Part shown: one piece after another, positions 43,001-52,600 of the stretch
How positions within the stretch are numbered: position 1 is the stretch's first letter
Layout of the letters: each line of letters opens with the position of its first letter
Assembly: GCA_044224315.1 (NCBI GenBank)
Contig: JBGAKR010000001.1
Span: 1,302,001-1,366,000, forward strand
DNA length: 64,000 nt
From: JAGXTF01 sp044224315
GTDB lineage: Bacteria > Bacteroidota > Bacteroidia > NS11-12g > UBA955
Reading direction: 5' to 3'
Made by a program: the position numbers and the translations under genes
Notes under the pieces: model-generated
Database searches by the model: none
What the model was told of the DNA's origin: nothing
What the model saw: only the letters and a program-made list of their open reading frames with translations

Positions 43001-46000
43001 CATTGGCGTTTGCAAGTGCAAATGGGCTAAAGGTTGTAAAGTTAACGCTGGAGGTAATGCTTCCGCTGCCATTGGCAGATCCGGTGCCACCTATATTGTC
43101 CCAGTTTCCGCCATTGCCTTTTACCAGACGCAGGTTGCTGTTGTCGGTAACACCATCATCGGCTCCGTAAAACAATTGCACACTTGCAGCGCTGAGGTTG
43201 CCGGTTGCAGAACGGTCGATTTGCCAGTAACGCACAGGCGACACTTTGTCTACAGTACCTGGCAGGGTCAGTCCCAGTGTTTGGGCGCTTATGTTTTTAA
43301 CTTCGGCAGTATAGTCAAAGTTGGCAGCAGAGGTATGGGTAACATTCAGCAAAGCCTGGCGGTATTGGCTGCCGGCCCCTATGGGGAAGAAAATATTGTT
43401 GTTTACACCATTGTTTGCAATCATGCGCACCATAGGGCCGCTTACAAACGAGTTGCTGTTACCACCACTCACACCCACAGTTCTGTCTACACGGAGCAGA
43501 TTGGATGAGGTGGTAATCATTTTACCATTTTGGAAAGAAATAGATTGTGAAGCACCGGCATCGAGGGTACAGGTAGAAAGCAGTGTAACATTGTTAGCCG
43601 CTTTGTCTACGATAATTGAACCGTTAAACAAGGCAGTAGCGCCGGTCAGGTCAAAGTTTTGGGCATTGCTGCCGGTGAAAATGAGTTTGCCGTTACCACC
43701 ATCAAAAGTAGAGGCTACGGTAACATTGCCACCTGCGGTTACAAGGTTGTTGCTGATCCCATCTGTATAGGTAAGGTTGTTTAATACATCCAGCGAGTCG
43801 CCGGCGCCGTTTGCAAAAATTGAGTTTGTACAACCGGTTGGGGCGTTCAGATTGAGGTTGTAAAACCGGGTGTTGTTTATAACGTTTATGGTAAAGGTAA
43901 ACTGAGTGCAACCAGCCGTTGGGCTCAGTACTACATTGCCGTTGTTGTGTACAAATGTTCCGCCGGTTTGGTTAAACAGGTTGTTACTACTGGTTTGAGA
44001 ACCGCCTATGTTAAAGGTGCCGCTTGGGGCAGTAAATGAACCGTTGAACAAGGCAAAGCCCTGGGTAGAAAAATCGGTGGTACCTCCAGCGGGTGTCACT
44101 GCGCCTAAGCTTTTGTCTACAATCAATTTGCAGGTGCGCAACCCGCCGGTTGTAAACGAATAGGTTTGGGCAGTATTGCCATTCATAGTAATGGTGCCAT
44201 TACCTCCGTCAGAGGTGTTGGCTACAATCAGGTTGCCCTTAAGCTCAAAATCGCCGTTGACAGTACCATCGGTATGGGTAAGATCGCCCACTACATTTAC
44301 TACATCGCCGGTAGCGGTAACAAATATGGGGTTAATACCGCAACTTTGGGTTCCGTTGATAATGAGGTTAAAAAAGTCGGTTCCATTTAGCACATTCAGT
44401 GTAAAGGTAAGCTGGGTGCAACCCTGGTGATTGGGGTTCAAGGTTACAGTGCCATTGTTGTGGTCAAATACACCCCCGGCATGGTCAAATAAAACCACGC
44501 TTGAATTCCAGATTCCACCAATATTGAATACACCGGTTGGCGCTATAAACATGCCGTTATTCAGTGTAAAGCTTTGGGTTGAAAGATTGGTTGTACCAGT
44601 TTCCGGTGAAAGCACACCGGCAGTTTTATCTACTACCAGCTTGCAGGTACGCGCAGCCCCGGCAGTGAAAGTATATTTCTGAAACCCGGTGCCATTGGCT
44701 GTAATGGTTCCAGAACCCCCGTCAGAAGTAGGATCAATAAACAAGTCTTGCTGAAAAGAAAACAAGCCATTGATTATACCATCTGTATGGGTAAAATTAT
44801 GCACGCAGGCTGCCACATCGGCCCCTGCAGTTGTAATAACGGGGTTTACACTGCAACTGGGTGTACCGTTAATTTGAAGGTTGTAAAACAGGGTTGAACT
44901 AATAACATCCAGGGTAAAGGTGAGTTGAGAACAACCGGATTGATTTGGATTAATTATTACAGTACCATTATTGTGGTTGAAGGTACCTCCGGTATGGGTA
45001 AACAAGTTTTGGCTGCTAGTCCAGAAACCTCCGGTATTTAAACTACCCGAAGGTGCAGTAAAAGAACCTGCCAGCAAACTGAAACTTTGAACTGAAAGAT
45101 TTGTAGTGCCACTAAACGGAGTAAAAGTACCGCCAGTTTTGTTCACAATAAACCGGCATGTGCGGTTGCTTCCAGAAGCTACTGAGTATGTTTGATTATT
45201 ACTGCCGGTAGCTGTAATGGTTCCGGTTCCGCCATCGGCATTGCTGCCAATAATTAAATCTCCTTCAAATTCCACACTACCGTAAAACAAACCATCTGTG
45301 TGTGTCAAAGCCCCTAAGGCGGTTACCACATCACTGGTAGCGGTAGTAATTACCGGGTTCACACTGCAACTGGGTGTAGCATTCAGTTTTAAACCAAAAA
45401 GCACAGTGCTTGGAATTACATCAATGGTAAATACCAATTGGCTGCAACCCGTTTGAGTAGCATTTATTTCTACGGTACCATTATTATGGTTAAAGGTACC
45501 TCCGGTATGGTTAAAAAGCACTTGGTTGCCGTTAAAGATACCTCCACTATTTAGGGTGCCTGAAGGCGCAGTGAAAGTACCAGCCTGTAGTAAAAATCCC
45601 TGGCAGGCAAAATCGGTAGTACCTCCGGCAGCGCTGAGGGTTCCGGCTGATTTATTTACATCGAGCTTTGCAGTCCGTCCACCGCTGGTGTATGCATAAG
45701 TTTGGGCGCCACTGCCATTGGCAGTTATAGTTCCGCTTCCACCATCCGCATTTGCTCCTACAATAAGGTTGCGCTGAAAGGCGAATGCACCGGTAACAAA
45801 TCCATCTGTATGGGTAATGTCGTTGGTTACATTCACCACATCGCCGCTGCCACTAGCAATGGCGGGGTTTACCGAACAACTGGGGCTTGCATTCAGGCCC
45901 AGGTTGTAAAAGTCGGTTCCGGCAATCACATCTATGGTATAGGTTATTTGTGAGCAGCCAGTTTGGTTGGGGTTGATATTTACTGTTCCGTTGTTGTGGT

Positions 46001-46505
46001 TAAAGGTACCAGCACTGTGGTTGAAAATCGTTTGGCTGAAGCCTCTTGAGCCGGTAATGGTAAAATTACCCGAAGTGGAGGTGAAAGTACCCCCACTCAA
46101 AGCAAAAGTTCCGGTACCGTTGATAGTAATGGCAGAACTACTGCCTGTGAATGTACCGCTGCTTTGGCTAAACCCGTTTGAACCGGCTGTAATTGTAAAT
46201 CCATTTTGGCTGATAGTTCCGGTATAGCCAGATATTTGAATACCGGCTACATTCACATTGGCATCAATGTCACAGTTGCCATTAAACCCGGATGCGCCAT
46301 CAAAAATGGCAATATCATTTACTCCCGGTACCGATGCACCAGAGCCGGTACCCGATGTGGCAGACCAGTTTGCAGTGTTGTTCCAGTTGGTAGATGAAGC
46401 ACCCACCCAAAAACGGTTGGCTGCATTTATTACCAGGGCAAAGGTGCTTAAAAAGAGCACCAGGGTAACCTTTAATAAGGCTTTCATTGTATTGTTGTTT
46501 TTCAC
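40080..46505 (-). CDS. Giant T9SS surface protein with LamG and choice-of-anchor domains (paralogue A)
   Basis: 2141 residues. Signal peptide to about ALVINA; then NRFWVGASSTNWNNTANWS and a beta-solenoid region with five units of about 125 residues marked by THTDG/TYTDG and NHNNGTV motifs. Next is a unique region that is nearly identical in the neighbour, a LamG-like domain (FDGSGDYVALPTLS; DFTVEFWVKK), a HYDIN-type segment (NVNTPFTRTYTIENLG; TVTVTFLPTSTGSKSAILTI), a second LamG (FDGSNDYVTIGS), a fibronectin-like segment and a type A CTD (LTLYPNPANTAVNLVWPEGL). Likely a very large adhesin or polysaccharide-binding surface protein. Paralogue of the 46614-53630 gene, separated by only about 110 bases. 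Confidence 0.9.
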   Translation of the reverse strand: MKNNNTMKALLKVTLVLFLSTFALVINAANRFWVGASSTNWNNTANWSATSGTGSGASVPGVNDIAIFDGASGFNGNCDIDANVNVAGIQISGYTGTISQNGFTITAGSNGFSQSSGTFTGSSSAITINGTGTFALSGGTFTSTSGNFTITGSRGFSQTIFNHSAGTFNHNNGTVNINPNQTGCSQITYTIDVIAGTDFYNLGLNASPSCSVNPAIASGSGDVVNVTNDITHTDGFVTGAFAFQRNLIVGANADGGSGTITANGSGAQTYAYTSGGRTAKLDVNKSAGTLSAAGGTTDFACQGFLLQAGTFTAPSGTLNSGGIFNGNQVLFNHTGGTFNHNNGTVEINATQTGCSQLVFTIDVIPSTVLFGLKLNATPSCSVNPVITTATSDVVTALGALTHTDGLFYGSVEFEGDLIIGSNADGGTGTITATGSNNQTYSVASGSNRTCRFIVNKTGGTFTPFSGTTNLSVQSFSLLAGSFTAPSGSLNTGGFWTSSQNLFTHTGGTFNHNNGTVIINPNQSGCSQLTFTLDVISSTLFYNLQINGTPSCSVNPVITTAGADVAACVHNFTHTDGIINGLFSFQQDLFIDPTSDGGSGTITANGTGFQKYTFTAGAARTCKLVVDKTAGVLSPETGTTNLSTQSFTLNNGMFIAPTGVFNIGGIWNSSVVLFDHAGGVFDHNNGTVTLNPNHQGCTQLTFTLNVLNGTDFFNLIINGTQSCGINPIFVTATGDVVNVVGDLTHTDGTVNGDFELKGNLIVANTSDGGNGTITMNGNTAQTYSFTTGGLRTCKLIVDKSLGAVTPAGGTTDFSTQGFALFNGSFTAPSGTFNIGGSQTSSNNLFNQTGGTFVHNNGNVVLSPTAGCTQFTFTINVINNTRFYNLNLNAPTGCTNSIFANGAGDSLDVLNNLTYTDGISNNLVTAGGNVTVASTFDGGNGKLIFTGSNAQNFDLTGATALFNGSIIVDKAANNVTLLSTCTLDAGASQSISFQNGKMITTSSNLLRVDRTVGVSGGNSNSFVSGPMVRMIANNGVNNNIFFPIGAGSQYRQALLNVTHTSAANFDYTAEVKNISAQTLGLTLPGTVDKVSPVRYWQIDRSATGNLSAASVQLFYGADDGVTDNSNLRLVKGNGGNWDNIGGTGSANGSGSITSSVNFTTFSPFALANANGGTNFPGSALQFDGSGDYVALPTLSLTDFTVEFWVKKNGTGSGAFPRIISTSGDLFEISVIDAAPGVAGQVYAFGSGIPAWSIAYGSNGNMNCNLGSGVWHHMAFTRLGTTLNVYMDGSLVSTHTLNANLTSAAWRLGGRLNGSGEEGNISLDEVRIWSRALCVEEILNNKNCEIATVGSNLVSNYHFNQGIASGSNAGITSLSDATGNGNTGTLNGFTLSGSNSNWIGDAAVSSGISCAAYGPEINVKGNSVSITDGDVTPSAADHTDFGDVNVNTPFTRTYTIENLGVSPITISSIGLSGANPTLFSVGALNPAGPIAASGSATVTVTFLPTSTGSKSAILTINSNDCDEAAYDFTLQGNSVTPGAALNFDGSNDYVTIGSVIPASSSYTKEAWINVRSGAGADMNIVSSNDQPFWIEGGKLTAANSFTSGGARVQQAATFTQGAWTHVAITYDASTSTGTLYVNGTQVASGSMGTNTGGSHQIGAWNSGYTMDGSIDEVRVWNKVLCQAEIQGHMNCELSGTPNGLLAYYKFNQGLASGTNTSVTSLTDNASGSFNGTLTNFALTGSGSNWIAPGGVTTGVSCAPLCDSTSTAATAAGTYTSTQSYTSPSSGFTHYCDCQNKLLLSLKLGGTGAVIPDNGISLKINSTGSNFYANHVGFVGNSFGYAAMDRTWNVSPTTQPSSKVAVRFYFNSSDIASLDNTLTTNGLPGIFNANDLSFWKVINSGKPAHASVPSLNQGDVKVITYSSVATDTSWVLGNRTAGNYYAQFNVTGFSGGGGGAGPLGLTPLPVQLLYLTANGVNNKYIHVGWATASENNAARFDVERSENGKDFVKIGTVAAIGNSSTETRYGYNDLNAKAGILYYYRLKLVDNNNLSETSDMVAARLNLMIPTTLTLYPNPANTAVNLVWPEGLETADVKVISLDGKVLLSKNMNTATDNSISLKEFSNGVYLIHVNMNGTVLSSKIIVQH

Positions 46506-46570
46506 GGTTTTAATTTTTTTTTACTAATTTTTATTGTGCCGAAAAATTAGTAAAACCGGCTATAGACATA

Positions 46571-46597
46571 AAAAGCGCTTGCATTGCAAGCGCTTTT
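46571..46597. terminator. Terminator of the 46614-53630 gene
   Basis: AAAAGCGCTTGC and GCAAGCGCTTTT form a near-perfect 12-bp stem with an ATT loop, followed by T on the minus strand. It lies 17 bases after the stop. Confidence 0.9.
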
Positions 46598-46613
46598 TAT
46601 GTGGTTAATTTAA

Positions 46614-49600
46614 TTATCTTTTAATTACCAAACGGCTGTTAATTACTGTGCCGTTTACATGCAGACTAACAATGTAAACTCCTTGGCTGAAGCTACTTAC
46701 ATTGATTTTACTACTATTGGCAATATCTACATTTTGGTTGTACACTTCCCTACCATCTGCACCGTTAATTACAACTGAAGCAGTTTCTGTACCTTCGGGC
46801 CATACAATATTCAATTCTGTATTAGCGGGGTTTGGATACATTACAATAGTAGTAGGTACTAATTGGTTCAGTTTTGCAGAAACTACATAGGTAATGGTGC
46901 TATTGCCACCGGTTTCAACAACTCTTAAACGGTAGTAGTATTGTTTGTTGGTTTTGGCGTTGACATCCTTAAAGCTATAGGTCAATGGGCTTTCGCTGTT
47001 GCCGGCAGCAGTTAGTGTGCCGATCTTTACAAAGTCTTTGCCGTTTTCGCTGCGTTCCACTTCAAACCAGGCAGTGTTGTGCTCCTGGGCAGTAGCCCAT
47101 TTTACCTGAATATATTTGTTGTCTACCCCTGTAGCAGTGAGATATAACAAGTCTATTGGCAATGGAGTAAGGCCTAATGGACCTGCTCCTCCGCCACCAC
47201 CACTAAAGCCGTTTACAAAAAACTGTGCAAAGTAGTTTCCACCGCTGCGATCGCCAAGTACCCAGGTTGAGTCTGTAGCTACGGCACTATAGGTAATTAC
47301 TTTAACATCATACTGGCTAAGAGCTGGTACAGCAGCATGTGCGGGTTTTGAGCCATTGATTACTTTCCAGAAACTTAAATCGTTGGCATTGAAAATACCA
47401 GGCAATCCGTTGGTGGTTAAAGTATTGTCGAGTGAGGAAATGTCACTGCTGTTGAAATAGAAGCGCACAGGTACTTTGCTGGTGGGCTGGGTGGTTGGTG
47501 ATACATTCCAGGTGCGGTCCATTGCTGCATATCCAAATGTATTGCCTACAAAACCTACATTGTGTGCGTAGAAATTGCTTCCGGTACTGTTGATTTTTAA
47601 GCTAATTCCATTATCCGGAATTACAGCGCCTGTACCCCCCAGTTTTAAGCTTAGTAACAGTTTGTTCTGGCAGTCGCAATAGTGCGTAAATCCGCTGGAT
47701 GGGCTGGTATAGCTTGTAGTAGAGGTATAAGTACCTGCTGCAGTGGCAACAGAATTGGTACTGTCGCACAAGGGGCTGCAACTTACACCTGTAGTTATAG
47801 GTCCGGCAGCAACCCAGTTACTGGAGCTACCTGTAAGGGCAAAGTTTGTGAGGGTACCAGAGTTTCCGTTTCCGCTGGCATCGTTCAGGGTGGTTACACT
47901 GGTGTTTGTGCCAGCGGCCAGGCCCTGGTTAAACTGGAAGTAAGCGGCCAGGTTCTTTTGAGTGCCGGTTAACTCACAGTTCATATTGTGCTGAATTTCG
48001 CTTTGGCACAAAACCCTGCTCCATACGCGCAATTCTTCCATTTTACCGTCGAAATTGTTACATACACAAGAGCTGGGCTGCTGTCTGCCAATAGTTACAA
48101 TACCATTGTCAGGACCCGGACTGGCAACTGGGCCAAACAGGCCGCTGCTGTGGGTACTTAATACAGCACCATCCAGGTAGAAAACTACTTGCTGTGCATT
48201 GGCATCAAAAGTGGTGGCAATGTGGTGCCATGCTCCGGTTGGAACGCTGCCTGAAGAATAAACCCAACCCATAGAAGGATTGTATAAGCCTAAACCGGTG
48301 TTTCCGTTAGGATGGGTTTGGAACAGGTATCTGTAATCACCTTTATCAATAATGGTGTTGTTTTTATTGTCATCGAGGTAAACCCAGGCTTCGATGGTAT
48401 AGGTTTTATCCAAATCCATGGTGCCGTTGTCGGGGATACTTACATAGTCATAAGTAGAAGGGCTGATGTTAGAACCGCCGGGGTTTGTATTTCCCCAACC
48501 GTCAAAGTGCAGCACACCAGCTGGGGTTACACTGTTGCCTTGTAATGCGAAGTCGTATGCAGCTTCATCACAATCATCACTGTTAATGGTAAGTGTAGCA
48601 GTTTTGGTGCCAGTGGTGGTAGGCAGGAAAGTAACAGTTACAGTAGCAGAGCCACTGGCAGCTATGGGACCGGCTGGATTTAATGCACCCACGCTGAACA
48701 GAGTAGGATTGGCACCAGAAAGGCCGATGCTGGAAATGGTAAGCGGAGAAACACCCAGGTTTTCGATGGTATAAGTGCGGGTAAATGGAGTATTTACGTT
48801 CACATCGCCAAAGTCGGTATGGTCTGCAGCACTAGGAGTAACATCGCCATCGGTTATGCTCACACTATTGCCTTTTACATTAATTTCTGGGCCATAAACA
48901 CCACATGATATGCCATTGGCAACTGCACCGGAAGATACCCAGTTAGAAGTGGTGCCGTTCAGGGCCATGTTATTTAAAGTTCCAGTTCTTGAATTGCCAG
49001 AAGCATCGTTTAAAGAAGTTACACCGCTGTTGTTTCCTTCGCCAATACCTTGGTTAAAGTGATAGTTGGCCAATAAACCACTGGCAGAGGTTGGGATTTC
49101 ACAACTCATATTGTTCTGAATTTCACCTTGGCACAAAACGCGGTTCCAAATACGTACTTCATCAATGGTGGAAGTACTGAAACCTTGTCCGTCGTCAATC
49201 CAGCCGCCAATAGTAAGTGCTTTGGATGTGTTGGTGCTGATCGTACCTGTTAAAGTAGAAGTACCTACCAATACACCATTGATATACATTTTATGGTTGC
49301 CCGATGCATAAGTAATGGCGATGTGGTTCCATACACCATTTCCGGCAGCAGCTGTGCTGGTTATTGCAGTAGTGCCATAAGCATAGGGGTTCCAAATAAT
49401 TTTTGCAGTTGCAGGGTCAGAGCCATTGAGAGCAATCAGCTGATTGGTGAATACTCCGTTGCTTTGACGGGCCAAAACAGCACCATAGCTGGTGTTGAGG
49501 TAGCCAGCATCCTGGGTTCCGGTCCATTTAACCCACATTTCTATTGTACCACTTTGCAGATTATCCAATCCGCCACCAGATGGCACAGAAACATAATCAT

Positions 49601-52600
49601 CACCACCTACAAAATTCAATGCAGAACCGGGGAAGTTGGTACCACCATTGGCGTTTGCAAGTGCAAATGGGCTAAAGGTTGTAAAGTTAACGCTGGAGGT
49701 AATGCTTCCGCTGCCATTGGCAGATCCGGTGCCACCTATATTGTCCCAGTTTCCGCCATTGCCTTTTACCAGACGCAGGTTGCTGTTGTCGGTAACACCA
49801 TCATCGGCTCCGTAAAACAATTGCACACTGGCAGCGCTGAGGTTACCGGTTGCAGAACGGTCGATTTGCCAGTAACGTACAGGCGACACTTTGTCTACAG
49901 TACCTGGCAGGGTCAGTCCCAATGTTTGGGCGCTTATGTTTTTAACTTCGGCGGTATAGTCAAAGTTGGCAGCAGAGGTATGGGTAACATTCAGCAAAGC
50001 CTGGCGATATTGGCTGCCGGCCCCTATGGGGAAGAAAATATTGTTGTTTACACCATTGTTTGCAATCATGCGCACCATGGGTCCGCTTACAAACGAGTTG
50101 CTGTTACCACCACTCACACCCACAGTTCTGTCTACACGGAGCAGATTGGATGAGGTGGTAATCATTTTACCATTTTGGAAAGAAATAGATTGTGAAGCAC
50201 CGGCATCGAGGGTACAGGTAGAAAGCAGTGTAACATTATTAGCCGCTTTATCTACGATAATTGAACCGTTAAACAAGGCAGTAGCGCCGGTCAGGTCAAA
50301 GTTTTGGGCATTGCTGCCAGTGAAAATGAGTTTGCCGTTACCACCATCAAAAGTAGAGGCTACGGTAACATTGCCACCTGCGGTTACAAGGTTGTTGCTG
50401 ATACCATCGGTATAGGTAAGGTTGTTTATTACATCCAGCGAGTCGCCGGCACCGTTTGCAAAAATGGGGCTAGAGCATCCGGTGGTTCCGTTAAACTGAA
50501 AATTATAGAATTGGGTTGAAGGCAATACATCCACAGTAAATGTATATTGGGTGCAGGGCAGATTGGGGTTTAGCACCACAGTACCATTGTTGTGGCTGAA
50601 TGTACCACCCATATGGTTAAACAGAGTTTGATTGTTGTTCCAGATTCCGCCAATATTCATATTGCCGGTGGGTGCAGTAAAGGTACCCGATTTAAGGGTA
50701 AAAGACTGCATGTTAAAGTTGGTAGTTCCGCCTGCAGCAGAGAATGTGCCGGATGGTTTATCAACAATAATTTGTATGGTGCGGGCCGAGCCTGCAGCCT
50801 GGGAGTATGTTTGAGCGCCGTTACCGTTTGCAGTAAGTGTACCAGTTCCACCGTCTGAGGTTGCTGCGATAGACAAGTTACCCCAGAAAGTAAAATCACC
50901 ATTGATAATACCATCGGTATGGGTAAAGTCGCCAGCCATTTGAATTACATCACCGCTGGCAGTAGTAATAATTGGTGAGGAGCAACCGGTAGTGCCGTTA
51001 ATTACCATGTTGTAAAACCAGGTTGATGGCAATACATCCAGGGTAAAAGTACGCTGGGTGCAAGGCAGGTTGGGATTGATTACCACTGTACCGCCGTTGT
51101 TGTCAAATGCACCACCACTATGTAAAAACAGGGTTTGGTTTGCATCCCATATTCCGCCAATGTTCATATTGCCTGTTGGGGCAATAAACATCCCGTGAAT
51201 AAGGCTGAAAGTTTGGCAGCTAAGGGCAGTGGTTCCGGTTTGGGGCGACAATACACCGGAAGGTTTATCAACTATAATTTTGCAGGTACGGGCAGCACCG
51301 GCAGCATATACGTATTTTTGGAAACCTGTACCTTTTGCAGTAATAGTTCCGGTACCACCATCCGAAGTTGAACCAATGGTTAAATCTCCATTAAAATCAA
51401 CTAAACCATTTAAGATACCATGGGTATGGGTAAAGTTATTCTGCACATTTACCACATCTCCGCCCGCGGTTGTAATAATGGGGCTAGAGCAACCGGTTGT
51501 ACCGTTAATAATCATGTTATAGAAAACGGTGGTTGGCAATACATCCAGCGTATAGGTGTATTGAGTACAAGGCAGGTTTGGGTTAATTTCAACAGTACCG
51601 TTGTTATGGGTAAAGGTTCCACCTGCGTGGTTAAAGAGGGTAGCATTGCTGTTCCAGAAACCACCAATATTCAGGGTGCCACTGGGGGCGGTGTAGCTGC
51701 CTGCCTGCAAATCGAATGATTGGCAGAAGAAGTTCATAGGGCTGCTTGCCGGGGTAAAGGATCCTGAAGGTTTGTTTACCACTATAAAACCTGTGCGCGC
51801 TGTGCCGGTTTGTGAATAGGTTTGGTTGCCACTGCCATTAATGGTTAATGTTCCATTTCCGCCATCAGCACCAGCCAACAAAATCAGATTGCCTTTGATA
51901 CTTGCACTTGAATTTAAAATACCATCGGTATGGGTAAGGTCGTTGGTTACATCCAAAACATCGCCACTGGCATTAACAAATATGGCTGGAGAGCAACCGG
52001 TAGTGCCTTGGAAAGCGACATTGTAGAATGATGTGGAATTAATTACATCAATGGTAAATGTGCGTTGGGTGCAGGGAAGGTTGGGATTAAAAGTAACAGT
52101 TCCGTTATTATGGCTGAAAGTTCCGCCGCTGTGAGAAAATAAAACAGCATTGGCATCCCAGGTTCCGCCTATATTGAGGTTGCCACTTGGGGCGGTAAAA
52201 TTACCAGACTGCAAATCAAAAGATTGGCAGAAAAAATCCATTGGGCTGCTTGCAGGGGTAAAGTTACCTGAAGGTTTGTTTACCACAATTAATCCGGTGC
52301 GTGATGTACCGGTTTGAGAGTAGGTTTGATTGCCGGTGCCATTAATAGTAAGTGTGCCATATCCACCGTCGGCGCCTGCCAAAAGAATCAGATTGCCTTT
52401 GATGTTGGCGCTTGAGTTTAAAATACCATCTGTATGGGTGAGGTTATTGTTTATATCCAGCACATCACCACTGCCATTTACAAAAATAGCAGGCGTACAA
52501 CCAGTGGTTCCTTGGAAGGTAACACTGTAAAAAGCAGTAGTATTTAATACATCAATGGTAAGTGTGCGTTGTGTGCAAGGCAGGTTGGGGTTAAATACCA

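Noticed and set aside
49293..50153. Long plus-strand ORF (286 codons) inside the giant T9SS gene, and similar ones
   Set aside because: Opposite-strand shadow of a repetitive Ser/Thr/Gly/Asn-rich gene. It has no start signal, and the same reading occurs at the homologous place in the paralogue simply because the DNA is duplicated.
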